A stretch of 64,000 bases of DNA from Bryum argenteum (lineage: Eukaryota; Streptophyta; Bryopsida; Bryales; Bryaceae), in the NCBI GenBank assembly GCA_037043015.1, contig CM073325.1, positions 1,490,501-1,554,500 on the forward strand, in the 5' to 3' direction. The notes below the pieces were generated by a model. That model searched no databases. It was given only the letters and a program-made list of their open reading frames with translations, and had not been told where the DNA came from. This document shows, piece by piece, positions 1 to 11,457 of this stretch (positions within the stretch are counted from its first letter, which is position 1; each line of letters begins with the position of its first letter). A program made the translations under genes and the position numbers.

Positions 1-15
1 AACAAGGCAACGACG

Positions 16-2142
16 ATGACAACCCCCTTCGTGGCGAAGAGTACCCACGTTTCTTTCCTCTCCCAAATTTCGCCACTCGTGGCAAAGACTTCGACGGTCT
101 CGCTCCGGGGTGGTCGAGTGTCAATGAGCTTGCAAATGGAGCAAGCTGCACCAGCAGTGAAGCTGAACCCTCCGACAGTGGTGGAAGTTCGGGTATCCCC
201 CGAGTCACTGGAGGGATTCGAAGCGGAGTACGAGCGCGTGGCGGCCTCCTGGCCTGCGGATTTGGCCACCACGACCGACGACTTGAAGCTGGAGGATTAC
301 ATCAGCTCGGCTCACACGCTCGTGCGGCGATGGCTGCCTGCGGATCTCCTTGCTCGCCTTGAGCGCTTCATTCATGACCCTAATCAGCCTCCCGCGCTTG
401 TTATTCGTGGCTTGCCGATTGATCGCGACTTGCCCCCCACGCAGGCGAATCTGCATGTATGCCCCTACTCCCCAAATCTTTTCGACGCATTTTCATTGTG
501 ATTGGATTCTTTCGAATGTAACTTACTCGATTTTTGCGATGCAGGAGGCCAAGATGGGGAGGTACATGAGCGAGACATGGCTGGTGGGAATCGCCCGTGT
601 GGTAGGTCAAGTGTTCACGTACGAATCGTTGCGAGGGAAATTGACGGGTCCGACTTCGCTTGTTCGTCAAATCTACACCACTGCTGAGAAAGTGAACCAA
701 GTAAGTCTGACAACTCTTTCGATGTATTAAAATCGAGCTCTTTTCTGAAACTTTGGCTCAGGGTGAGGCCAGTGAGTGTTAGTATTTCATGAACAAATTA
801 AAGGATCATTCAACCATGAGGAGAATGGAACCTGCTCAAAATCCGAGCTGCGCCAAGAACCGTTCAGAAAGCTCATCTGTTTGGAAGGATTCTATTCTTC
901 AAGTCCATCTCAAAAATCTTAATCAAATCTAACAAACATCTATGGTATCACCTTCCATAACTAAGTAGAGAAAAGTCCAAGAATCACAATTCTTCTCCAG
1001 ATTCCACATTCTCTTCCACACTCCACAAGAAAGTTGCCATGTTGAATGTTGCTTTGTTTCTGAGTAGGTAACCTTACTGCAAGAAGGGTCAATGTATTTG
1101 GGTGGTATATTCAGCTACAGAATACATTGACAGATGCCCATACAAAATCTATCTGTTCAGAACATTAGGTTGCCATAACGTCTCTCCTCGAATAACATCG
1201 ACTCTTTCGAAATACTAGAATCAGTTTAGGTCATCTTGCTCTCTTACCACAGCAAAGCGTTTACGGGAGAGAATCGAATGTCTGGTAAACGCAAGATCAG
1301 AGTGCTCCGTAATCGCAAGACTGGGAAGTTGCGAATCTTAGGTTAGTTACACTATATCGCGTATGTGCATCACGAATCTGATTGTGAAAGACCCGGTTAT
1401 CCCCAAAGCCTAAAGAATGCGACGTCATTTGGAATCGTGACTTCTCCAATCTTAGCATCGTTTAGGTCATCTCCGTGTCCATTTATGAGCTTGGGCTCTT
1501 CAATCAGACACAGCTCGACTGCAGCGATACTTACATTCAGGTGTATGATTTGAGCAGATAAGTGCAGAAGGCAGCAAGGAGCTACTGGATTTCCATCTCG
1601 ATTTCTTCCAAGTAAAACCTCAGTGCTTCCCCAACGTGATAGCATTCATGGGAATCCGCGGAGCAGAGAATCAACAAGGCAAAACACTCTTGTGCGACAA
1701 TCGTCTCCTCTACAATGCCCTTTCCCCATCCGACATCGAGATACTACGAAGAGAGAGGATCACGTGGAAGAGTCCGTTCTTCCAATTCTCCCGGCACGTG
1801 ATCGAGGGCTCGGAGGAGCACCCACAGATGAATCTGTTCGAGGAGAATCTGCCAGGCATGAAGGGGTTCGATGATATTGTCCAAGCTAGTCCGGAGGCTA
1901 AAGCGGCGTACAAGCGGGTGAAGGAGATTGCGGCCACCATCGTGGACGGCGCATGGCTCGACTCCGGGGACGTTTTATTGCTGAATCAACGGAAGGCTTG
2001 CCATGGCCGGGGATCGTACGAAGCCAAGTATGATGGCACGGATCGATGGTTGCAGCGAACTTATACTAACAGTGGTGGCTTTTGGGAAGCGGGGCTCTCG
2101 CAGTGGCCGCGCCGGACTATCCCGAATGTGGCCGACGAGTGA
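16..2142 (+). CDS. TauD/TfdA (clavaminate synthase-like) Fe(II)/2-oxoglutarate dioxygenase
   Basis: The proposed exons are 16-456, 545-700 and 1558-2142. All junctions are phase 0 with GT-AG ends, giving 393 residues, or 353 if translation starts at the ATG at 136. The Ser/Thr-rich, Arg-poor first 40 residues look like an organellar targeting peptide, which favours the start at 16. Exon 1 carries the family-like motif RGLPIDRDLPP. Exon 3 opens with GSKELLDFHLD, which supplies the HxD iron ligands (His212, Asp214). CHGRGSYEAKYDGTDRWLQR supplies the distal His348 and the Arg that binds 2-oxoglutarate. The fold is that of asparagine oxygenase and clavaminate synthase relatives, which hydroxylate amino acids or related small molecules; the substrate cannot be told from sequence. 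The 857-bp second intron was placed by matching the spacing of the family across the junction. The gene may begin further left, because the ATG lies only 15 bases from the window edge. Confidence 0.8.
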
Positions 2143-2318
2143 TCGATCTCGAATGTGGCCGACGAGTGATCGATCTCGAATGTGACCGATGAGTGATCGA
2201 TCTCGATTCTCGAATCGAATGTGGCCGATGAGTGATCGATCTCGATTCTCGAATCGAATGTGGCCGATGAGTGATCGATCTCGATTCTCGAATCGAATGT
2301 GGCCGATGACTGATCTCT
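2121..2318. repeat. Short tandem array overlapping the stop codon of the dioxygenase
   Basis: Six copies of GAATGTGGCCGAtgAGTGA followed by TCGATCTCGA are strung together. Early copies have a period of about 27 bp. Later copies are about 41 bp because GATTCTCGAATC has been added. The first copy is the last coding segment of the dioxygenase (residues NVADE plus stop), so the array appears to have grown out of the gene's own 3' end into the UTR. Confidence 0.9.
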
Positions 2319-3137
2319 GACATGGTCATGAATCGATCGCTGTAACGAGTTAAGATGTATATTTATTTGAGTAGGGATTGCAATTACCTATAGGACTTTT
2401 TCATACGGTGTGAGATTACACCCATTTTGTTGTAATTTTGATAAAGAAGAAATCAACTTTGTGTAGCATAAATTCTAATTATGTCTAGATAATGTTGGGC
2501 TTCACAGAAGCTGATTTTCACTCTGTTTTTTCTTCATGTTGACGTGCCTATAATTTATCAATTGGTGTAACGAGTACACGAGTTTTTGAGTAGAGATTGT
2601 AGGTGATCTAAAGAATCTATGAGTATGGTGTGAGAGTTTCCCCATTGTTGTAATTATGATAGAGAAAGAGTCAAGTATTTGTAGCACAAGGTTCTGTCTA
2701 CGTTCACTTGTTCTTTGAAGATGGTCCTGTGAAGCATTCAAGATTGGAAATCATTCTTATTTTTAGGTTTGAGTAAAGTAGTAATGAATTCAAACTCCTT
2801 GTTTAGTAGCCAATGACAGTTAGTCATGTGCAGGAGAGTGAGAGTGGGAGTTATTTTTGTCAATAAGAAAAAGGCATGTTCTAATATTATTGTATATAGT
2901 TGCTTATGGCATGCTTGGATTTCTTGTTGTTTTTTGGGTTATATAAGATTATAGTGATGTGTGTACTCATAGTTATTTTTACTTTGGTACATAAATAATT
3001 ATAGTGGTACATATAAGAAACATTAGTGTATATATACATGTGATTTAAGAGAATTCTTTATCATCTTTTTATATTCATTGTACAAGATTATATATAACTT
3101 TCATTGAGATTACCATCCATTGGAAAGAGAAAGAATA
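2319..3137. other. Intergenic, AT-rich
   Basis: This is the 3' flank of the dioxygenase and the upstream region of the zinc-finger gene. Two related stretches (about 2350-2440 and 2570-2660) share the pattern of an ACGAGT start, a GAGTAG-GATTG block and a GGTGTGAGA-TT-CCCATT-TTGTAATT block, which suggests a local duplication. I see no gene here. Confidence 0.5.
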
Positions 3138-3590
3138 ATGGATCAACAAGATGATATTGTTAAACAGATGGATGATATGAATATGAATGAAGATATTGAA
3201 CAAGAAAACTTGGAAGGTGATGAGAAAGTGAATGAAGAGGATACAATTATTGAAAAAGAAGAAGATGAAATTATTCCCAAAAACATATCAACACCAAGAC
3301 AATTGATCAATTACACAAGAAAGAATTTGAGAGAGCATATACAATGTTCAGTATTATCACAAAGTAATGAGTATACTTGTCCAATAAAAGCACAATCTTG
3401 TGAGCAATGGAGTGAGGAAGAACTAGATGCTGCCAGTACCATGGTATCTATATTGAAATATCCACAAAAGAAATCTAACGATTCTCCTTCTCCAAGTGAA
3501 GAAAGACATATTTGTCCAAATTGCTCAAAAGCTTTTATTACTGGTCCAGCCTTAGGTGGTCATAGAAAAGCATGTGGTAAGGTAGTATAG
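3138..3590 (+). CDS. Single C2H2-type (C2HC variant) ALGGH zinc-finger protein
   Basis: This is an intronless reading frame of 150 residues from the first ATG at 3138; the frame is open slightly further upstream but has no ATG there. The N-terminal 45 residues are extremely acidic and Met/Asp/Glu-rich. A Ser/Lys linker follows, then one zinc finger at about residues 124-145: CPNC, a hydrophobic core SKAFITGPALGGH, and RKAC. The PALGGH block is a variant of the plant-specific QALGGH DNA-contact helix. The last ligand is Cys rather than His (H-x3-C). Plant proteins with a lone finger of this type are usually transcription factors, often repressors, but no EAR-type LxLxL motif is visible here. 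The acidic N-terminus could be an activation or protein-interaction region (inference). The gene is AT-rich like its surroundings and looks native. Confidence 0.8.
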   Translation: MDQQDDIVKQMDDMNMNEDIEQENLEGDEKVNEEDTIIEKEEDEIIPKNISTPRQLINYTRKNLREHIQCSVLSQSNEYTCPIKAQSCEQWSEEELDAASTMVSILKYPQKKSNDSPSPSEERHICPNCSKAFITGPALGGHRKACGKVV

Positions 3591-4304
3591 ACTTATAAAG
3601 TAGTTAGTTCACCTTTGAAAGTTGAGGCTATTTAGAATCTCTTAGACATATTAATTCTCAATTAAATTTCTCAAAATCAAACTTAAATACTACACTTTGA
3701 GAGAGTCGGTAAGTAAAAAAAATTAAAAATTAAAAAAATTCTTATCAATTAAACAGACAATCGTACTTGAAAGGGTTGCAACCATTAATACCATCAATCC
3801 TCCATAAGTACCACAATTTTGGCATTTATCAAGTGAAATTTTACATAGCACATGCACGATACAATGTACTTTTCTTGTATTTGAAATGGATCCACACCTT
3901 TATTAGGTTTGATCTCAACAAGAAGTTGGAATACAAATTTACGCAGTTCTAGTCAGCTATTGAAATTCCAGTTTAAAACTTCTTGTTGATAGCAAAGGCC
4001 ACTTATACGGCATCGAATCTACTATCCTCATGGGACGTTTAACCGTGAGTCGAATGCAAAAGGTTACCTCCATCAATAAGGATATGCCGAAGAGTCAAAA
4101 CAAGTGGGTGTACGCCAAGTGTTCCATGCTGTGTTCCACCACCTGGCCAAAAGCAAAACACCCATAATGGCAGCTCCACTGAAGCCAAAAGCTCTCGATC
4201 AAGCTCTCCCACTTCAGTTCCCAGAGAGCATCCAGCTTAGAGTATTCTTCGTCACATACAAATTCCTCTTAAGAATTGTTGGAGGATCATTTTGCGAGCT
4301 TGAC
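3591..4304. repeat. Intergenic region holding one copy of a dispersed ~200-bp repeat (3845-4045)
   Basis: From about 3845 to 4045 the sequence matches, in the same orientation and with many substitutions, the stretch at about 38890-39090. Shared landmarks include ACAATGTA-TTTGTATTTG, CACACCTTTA-TGGGTTTGA and TTCTTGTTG-TAGC, and the order of blocks is the same. The remainder is the promoter and leader of the LysM gene. A 20-bp word (4094-4113) recurs exactly at 6254-6273, on the far side of the gene. Confidence 0.65.
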
Positions 4305-5832
4305 ATGGCTATGGCGATGGTGGGGAGTTCCGTGATCGGAGCTGCGGCTCCTGCTGCTGCTCTGCTTCTTCGCTCTAATGATACCGCACAGCTCGCTGCA
4401 AGCCCCACTGTCTCTTTCCCGGTATGCTAAATTGATCACCATTCACCGCCACATTCCTTTTTCTTCTTACCCAGCATGGTTTGCCGGTTCGAGAATGTTA
4501 GAAGTCTTGCTCATAAGTTAGGTTCAAGAACGATGATTCAAGCAGAACAAAACGAGTCATTTCAGTACGATGTAACTGATTGGTTCAGGTTTAGGAGTGT
4601 TTCTTTAAGTCATTGAAGAGAGTTTTGTGGACGAGAATTTTTTTTTTTAGTTCCAGTGGAAATGTATGTTGATTAATATTGTTGTGGTGATGTACACAGA
4701 GACAGAGATCGTTCAGAACAGTAGTGCGAAGCTCCAGGTTGCCGTTGAATCCAAGGGAGGCAAAAGAAATGGCTGAAGGACGTGAGCCCGAGCGACCGAA
4801 CGAAGGTGGCGGTGGAGGAGGCGGGTATGTTCATCAACCCTAGAAATGAAAGTGCCACTTTCATGAAGGTTCTGCAATGGCATTTTGAGCTTCACTACTT
4901 GATGTTTAGCTTTTTGGTTGTATGTTTCTGATTAGTGATTGCATGACAGGCCCAACCCGCTTAGATTCTTCCAGAACTTCAAGGATGGCTTGTTCGCGGA
5001 TCACAAGAAACTTCAAAGGGAGAAGAACTTGGTAATGTTCAAGACACTCTTGAAAACTGTCTCTCAAGCGGTATTGTAGTGATTTTTATTCTTATTTTTT
5101 ATATTGACAACGTTGGGGATTTTTTGAGCAGCCCAAAGGCGACATCCTGTACACAGTTGAGAAAGGAGATACATTGACTTCTATCGCTGATCGGCACGAC
5201 TGCACTTTGGAACTTCTCATTGCGGTAAATTGATAGATTCATGCACTATATGGCAGTCTGGCATGGAATTTATATTGGCATTTGTAAACAAAAAGTCCAG
5301 TGAAATGGGTGAATTGATGGACGCGGTTTTGTAACAACGATTTTCTTTGTGTAGGCAAATGGCATTGAAGACCCCAACAACCTGTCAATTGGAGAAGACA
5401 TTTGGGTACCCCGAACCCATCAGATTAAACATGTACGCTTTTTTTTGCTGAATTACTTTCCCTTACTCCGGAGCTCTTTATTTGAAGTTGGACAAAGAGA
5501 TGTTGATCTATTATGGCTGGCAATGGCATCACAGGGTGACACACTGTACTCTATTTCGAAGAAGTACAACGTGAGTATCGAAACCATCCAGCGCGCCAAC
5601 GGAATCGATAATCCCGACTTCATTCAAGAAGGTAAATTCATGGCTGCTATGCTCATGAACATACGTTTTTAGTTATGAAAATTCTCCTCTTTTCTTGTGA
5701 AGGAAGCTGAATCAAACAAGCTGTAAACACAGTATATATGAAGTTGTCTTTACGAAAGATGGACTTCTGACTTGTGTGAACTTATCAGGAGACTACATCG
5801 CTGTTCCAGTTGAAGACTCGGACTCGGACTGA
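4305..5832 (+). CDS. LysM-domain protein with two LysM repeats, probably plastid-targeted
   Basis: Seven exons fit without a break: 4305-4421, 4700-4824, 4950-5031, 5132-5224, 5355-5432, 5535-5631 and 5789-5832. They encode 211 residues. The Ala/Ser-rich, acid-poor N-terminus (about 50 residues) resembles a chloroplast transit peptide. A basic Gly-rich linker follows, then LysM 1 (about residues 112-157: ILYTVEKGDTLTSIADRH, then AANGI) and LysM 2 (about 162-206: KHGDTLYSISKKYNVS, then RANGI). The protein ends in an acidic EDSDSD tail. LysM modules bind N-acetylglucosamine polymers. In plastid-targeted plant proteins the ligand may be peptidoglycan-like material, which some bryophytes retain (established for that group, inferred for this gene). 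There is no transmembrane segment or kinase domain, so this is not a LysM receptor kinase. A decayed partial copy lies at 10568-11990. Confidence 0.85.
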
Positions 5833-6511
5833 GCCCTGTTACCTTATGTGGGTCACTCATCAAGCTACCTCGTGAGCATGGGTCTTGGTAGTTGTACATT
5901 TGAATTCGTGAACATAGGTTTTTCTCTGGAAGGATTTGTAAAGCTCAATTATTGAGAGCAGAATGTATAGTATTTTTTTTTATATGATCTTGTTTATTTC
6001 ATTGTTCATATTGAGATCGCAGCATGTGCATGGAGGTGTTCAATGTTTTACTAGTGAACTTTGATCCTACTCTACAGCTGGAAGAAATTCTACAGACTAT
6101 CCCTAGAATAGTACTCATTCAGTATTTTGATTTGAACATGGAAGAATTCAAGTAACTAATGTGATACGAATGCTGAACGATTAATCAATATCACATCATT
6201 CAAAGTGTTCATTCCTTTCTTGGCCACCTTACTATAGTGAGTGGCACCTAAGCGTCAAAACAAGTGGGTGTACCCCAATGTCTCAATTTTGAACATATCT
6301 CAAGAGCACTCTACTACAATCTGATCATAGTTTAGAGTTGTATAACTCTTGGAATAGTTTAGGAAATACATCATACACACTAAACTATTCTGACTACTAC
6401 ATGACATACCTCTAAGGTGTAGCTTGTTGCTCTTCAACTCATGCAATAGGATGTCCCCCCTATTGTTTTATTTTGCAAAGCGGCAAGATTGGAAGACAAT
6501 ATTAGCTCTTC
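5833..6511. other. 3' flank of the LysM gene
   Basis: This contains the 3' UTR and flank. About 5840-6230 is matched by the downstream part of the decayed copy (11320-11990). The word GTCAAAACAAGTGGGTGTAC at 6254-6273 exactly repeats 4094-4113, so the LysM gene sits between 20-bp direct repeats 2,160 bp apart. No gene is seen. Confidence 0.5.
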
Positions 6512-7373
6512 CTAGTTACATGAAGAAGAGGACGAAGAGATAAGACTTAAAGATTTGTCTTCACAACTATAAAAAGAGTCCTCGTCTGTTGTCTCCACAA
6601 CGCCCCTTGTCTCTACAACGCCCCTTGTCTCTACAACTTCCAAATCACATGGCTGACGCTTTCTTCTCACTGTCTTAGAGCTTCCTTCTTTGAGGTAGAC
6701 TTCGAACTCGGTGTCCTTGATGAGAGAGAAGAGCAATGTATCTCCTGCCATGAGGCCATAAAAAGTGGCAAAACCTCTCCAGCCATCAAGGCCGCCACAA
6801 AACTTCACACTATTGCTCTTGCCATTAATCAAACGGAGTAGCACATTCCATGTTGTTGACTGAGATCGAAGAATTACATGTTCACGTATCTTATTTCCGT
6901 ACTGTTCAACAAACCATGAGGGCAATATCTGGAATAAAAACAAGAAGGGAATGGCTTCATCAATCCTGCAATTTCATTAATGTAAGCAACTCTAACAATG
7001 TATGCGGTTGATATTGTATCTGACATAGTGCTTTCATATCATGCCTTATCAAGCATTTCTAAAAAAGTAAGCAACTCTAACAATGTATGTCAAATGAGCA
7101 ATTTTATCACCAAAAGCAATTGTAACAATGTATGTCGTCATTGTATATAGCAATGTACTTCCATACCATGCAAAGAATTAATAGAACCTTGCAAATAGGT
7201 CATAATAGGCTACACAATAAACAAGGTGGAAGTCACCATACCATTTCAGCTCTCGGGCTTCCCTCGCGTGCTACAGCAGAAGCAGGAAGGGTCTTCTCAA
7301 AAGAAGCACTTGTTTTGAGTTTGTGAAGCACTTCCGTATTGTTCAATGACACTAACTTCTCACGTCTTGCCAT
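6512..7373 (-). CDS. Small B3-domain (REM-like) DNA-binding protein, 5' structure uncertain
   Basis: The main exon (about 6967 down to 6512) encodes the core of a plant B3 DNA-binding domain. It has ILPSWFVEQYGNKI, HVILRSQSTTWNVLL, a Gly-Trp segment (DGWRGFATFYGLMAGDTLLF) and a C-terminal strand (EFEVYLKEG). After the domain come a basic RRKRQ patch, an 18-nt tandem repeat encoding VVETRG twice with a partial third copy, and an acidic Ser-rich tail. A likely first exon lies at 7373-7242, starting MARREKLVSL and ending at a GT donor. Its phase does not join directly to the main exon, so a short middle exon is missing from my model or the main acceptor differs. B3 proteins of the REM class bind DNA in the nucleus. 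The beginning of the domain (the first beta strand) is the weak part. Confidence 0.6.
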
Positions 7374-7439
7374 ACTTAGGGGACTCCTGCAATTCATCTA
7401 CACAATATAAGTTGGTCCTATATCAACCTTGATGAAATA

Positions 7440-9470
7440 TAAAACTCTCTCAACTCTCTAACCTCAAGACTTGTAAAGCTCATATATAAAAACACTTGGA
7501 CATAGACTTGAGTAAGGAGAGCAAAAACATCAAAAAGTTGCAACGCTGAGAGTCATTGGTAAGAATTAAAAAAAACTAGCATCGTAGTGCTACAAAACAA
7601 CTTAGTGAAGTAAGATATAACCTAGAAGGTTACAAAGCTCACATAGCTTTGAAAGAATTGAGAAAAAAGCGAGCATTTTAGTATTACAAAAACAACTTAG
7701 TAAGGTGAGCAAAAACCTCAAAAGGTTACAATACTTAGAGACTTTGAGAACAATTCAGAACAACAAGAGCATCCACTGCTACAAAACAACATAGTGGCGT
7801 AAGCAAAAACCTTGAAAGGTTGCAGAGCTTAGAGAGCTTTGCAAGAATTCACAAAAAACGCCAACATGCTACAAAACAACTTAGTGAGGTGAGCAAAATC
7901 CTCAAAAGGTTGCAAATCATAGAGAGCTTCGCAAGAAGTCAGAAAGACAAGAGCATTCCAATGCTACATAACAACTTTGTGAGATGAGAAAAAACCTCAA
8001 AAGGTTGCAAAGCTTAGAGTGTTTGGCAAGAATTTACAAATACACGAGCACTCCAGTACTACAAAACAACTTAGTGAAGTGAGCAGAAACCTCAATAGGT
8101 TGCTAAGCTTAGAGAGGTTCGCAAGAATTCATAAAAACAAGAGCATTCCAGTGCTACGAAACAACTTAATGAGGTGAGCAAAAACATCAAAAAGTTGCAA
8201 AGCTAGAGACCTTGGGAAGAATTCAGAAAATGAAGAGCATTTTAGTGCTAGAAAACAACCTAGTAACGTAAGCAAATACCTCAAAAGCTTGCAGAGCTTA
8301 GAGATCTTGACAAGAATTCATAAAAAGACGAGCATTAGAGTGCTACAAAATAATGCACAACATAGTGAGGTGATCAAAAAGCTCAAAAGAATACAAAGCT
8401 TAGATTGCTTGCCAAGAATTCAGCAAATCACGAGCATTCCATTGTTTCAAAATAACTTAGTGAGGTGAGCAAAAACGTCAAAAAGTTGCAAAGCTAGAGA
8501 CCTTGGGAAGAATTCAGAAAATCAAGAGCATCTTAGTGCTAGAAAACAACTTAGTGGCGTAAGCAAATACCTCAAAAGCAAAGCTTAGAGAGCTTGGCAA
8601 GAAATTGGAAAACACGAGCATTACAGTGCTACAAAACAACTTAGTGAGGTGATCAAAAAGCTCAAAAGAATGCAAAGCTTAGATTGTTTGGCAAGTATTC
8701 AGAAAATCACAAGCATTCTATTGTTACCAAATAACTTAGTGAAGTGAGCAAAGAACTCAAGAGGTTGCAAAGCTTAAATACCTATGTAAGCATTGAGAGA
8801 AACACAAACACGAGCATTGCAGTGCTACAAAACAACTTGATGAGGTGAGTACAAACCTTAAAAGGTTGGAAAGCTTAAAGTGCTTGGGAAGAATTCAGAA
8901 TGATAAGAGCATTTCTGTGGTACAAAACAACTTAGTGAGGTCAGTAAAAATCTCAAAAGGTTGCAAAGCTTAGAATGCTTGGCAAGGATTGAGAAAAACA
9001 CGAGCATTCGAGCGCTACAAAGCTACAAAACAACTTACTGAGGTGAGCATAAACCTCAAAAGATTGCGAAGCTTATAAAGCTTGGCAAGAATTGAGAAAA
9101 ATAAGAGCATTCTAGTGCTACAAAGCAACTTCGTGAAGTGAGTAGAAACCTCAAAAGGTTGCAAAGCTTAAAGAGGTTCGCAAGAATTCAGAAATACGCG
9201 AACATTTGAGCGTTACAAAACAACTTACTCAGGTGAGCAAAAAAGTCAAAAAGTTGCAAAGCTTATAGAGCTTGGCGATAATTCAGAAAAATAAGAGCAT
9301 TCTAGTGCTACAAAACAACGTAGTGAGGTGAGAAAATAACTCAAAAGGTTGCAAAGCTTAGAGTGTTTGGCAAAAATTCAGAAAAACACGAGCATTACAG
9401 TGTTATAAAACAACTTAGTGAGGTGAGCGAATACCTGAAAAGGTTGTAGAGCGTACAGACTACAATAAAC
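7440..9470. repeat. Tandem array of ~95-bp units (about 20 copies)
   Basis: A unit of roughly 95 bp repeats about 20 times. Every unit has CTCAAAAGGTTGCAAAGCTT, then GAGAGCTTGGCAAGAATTC, GAGCATTCCAGTGCTACAA and AACAACTTAGTGAGGTGAGC. Copies differ by a few substitutions and small indels, and the first units (7440-7560) are degenerate. No reading frame is conserved across units, so this is non-coding satellite DNA. Confidence 0.92.
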
Positions 9471-10567
9471 ACAAGTATTTCATTGCTACAAAAGAACTCA
9501 AAAAAGCTCATATACAATCCGTGAACACTTACTGAACAAGACAAAGCGTTGCTCAAACTAAACAGAATTGGAGAATTAAGAACTTGCTTCAGTTACTTTG
9601 CAATATTCTCCAACCTATCAGTGATTCATCTCGAACTACTTCACTTCTATATCTCGAAGTCCTTTTGTGCTTCACTTCGAAGGGGAAACTCCTATCGTAG
9701 CAAGCAAAGTGAGAACCACCACAACGGCAACGACTAATTGTGAGAGAGGAGGATGATGGCATTTGAAACTCGGAGTGTGTCTATCATCATTGTTATGAAG
9801 TGTGACAATCATCATTGATGTGGAGTGTGATAATCACCTTCATAATTTGCACATGTTGATTTGAAAGGTTTCACTATTATCATGAGTTCTACTTATAAAT
9901 GGTAATGCATTACAAAATAATGAAGCTTCATATGTTACTAGCTATAAATTTTAAGAACGGTTGATTTTCAACAAAATTTTATTCTCTTGGTAGAAGAAAT
10001 AGTGTTCAAAATAGTTTCATAGAAAAGTTCATATACAATAGTGCTCATCTAAGTCATGTTAAGGATGACAATAGATTTCATTACAACAATATTTCCTCGT
10101 ATTAAGGCTTATAACGTTGGGAGAAGTTTAAGTATAGTGACAAGCTTTTATGTTATCTGAAACATAAATTTAATATCCACTTCCATGTCACTATTATGCT
10201 TTTGAGGAAAGAAACAACTGATTTTATTTCTCCTAGGGTTACGAAGTTTTCTTTCTTTTTATATATATATATATATATATGTTTTATTTTATTTTTTAAG
10301 AGAGTGATAGTAATGCATACATCAAACATCAAATGAATGAGTTTTACTTGAGAAGCAAAAATTAACAAAATACTTCAATAACCCTTCATAATGGTTGAAA
10401 TATGTGTTCGCACAATAATAAGATCTTCAAAAGTCCTTCCAACCCCTATAGAGAAACCAATACATTTTTTTAAAAAAGTTTCAGAAATAGAAACAAAGGT
10501 AAGTTATTCAAATTTTAAAACAATCTCGTAGGGAGACATATTGTACATCATGTGGGTCATGTACATC
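9471..10567. other. Intergenic, AT-rich, with a TA microsatellite
   Basis: No gene is supported here. A pure TA run lies at about 10260-10279. At 9770-9840 there are three short imperfect repeats of GTGTGA(C/T)AATCATC. The short frame at 9549-9737 has no recognisable features. Confidence 0.4.
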
Positions 10568-11253
10568 ATTATTGTCTCTTACCCGGTACGCCCCCCATGC
10601 TAAGTCGGCCACATTCCTTCTCTCTTACCCGTGTATTCTCCCCACCGTGTTTCGATTCCAGAATGTTACAAGACGCGCTCATAGAAAAACTGTCTCCTAT
10701 GACTCAAAACAGTCTATTCATGACTGGTTTACAGTCATTGTGGATCAGTCATGAAAGAGTGTGTTTCTGCCGGTGAGAAGATTTGTTGATTGCTTGGTCA
10801 TTGATATATTTGTGGTGATGAGACAGCTCCGTTGAATCCCAGGGAGGCACGCGAAATGGCTGAAGGACGTGAGCCCGAGCGACTCAAAGAAGGTGGCGGT
10901 GGAGGAGGACGGTATTTATATATATTCTGTACCGATCATTCTGGTTTTATCATTGAGCCATGTGCTTCAAGATCAGGGTTTAGCAATGGCATCTTCAGGA
11001 GCTTCACATGTAGCACTTTCACCGGTTTTGTTTTCTGATGAAGAAGTGGTGATTGCATGGCAGGCCCAACCCGCTCAGATTTTTCCAGAACTTCAAGGAT
11101 GGCTTGTTCGCAGATCACAAGAGAATTCAGAGAGAGAAGAACTTAGTGAGCAATTTCAAGCAATTCTTACAGCGGCATTTATTATATTAAAAAAACTGTG
11201 GTGCATCTCCATTCCTGATAATTTAGGGGTTCAAAAACTCCAGTTAAAGCGTT

Positions 11254-11308
11254 AAATGACGTTCGGTTTCTACCTTTCTATCTTCTAGTAAGAAACCGAA
11301 CGTCATTT
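11254..11308. other. Perfect 18-bp inverted repeat (hairpin)
   Basis: AAATGACGTTCGGTTTCT (11254-11271) is followed after 19 bases by its exact reverse complement (11291-11308). The stem extends by a GTT/AAC pair after a one-base bulge. The arms are identical, although the surrounding pseudogene has diverged from its parent. It lies at the deletion point of the LysM duplicate. Confidence 0.85.
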
Positions 11309-11457
11309 CAACTCCTGTTACCAACACCGAGGAATGTGGGTGATCAGTGGCCGGTGAGCATGAATCGTGGTAGTTGTACATTTTGATACGTTTTTGTTAC
11401 ACTGTAGTTTTCTCCTTGGAAGGATTTGAAACGCTCAAATTGTGAGAGCAGAATGGA

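Noticed and set aside
1466-1540. Candidate extra exon of the dioxygenase
   Set aside because: It would leave a 17-bp intron before 1558; joining 700 directly to 1558 fits family spacing and phase.
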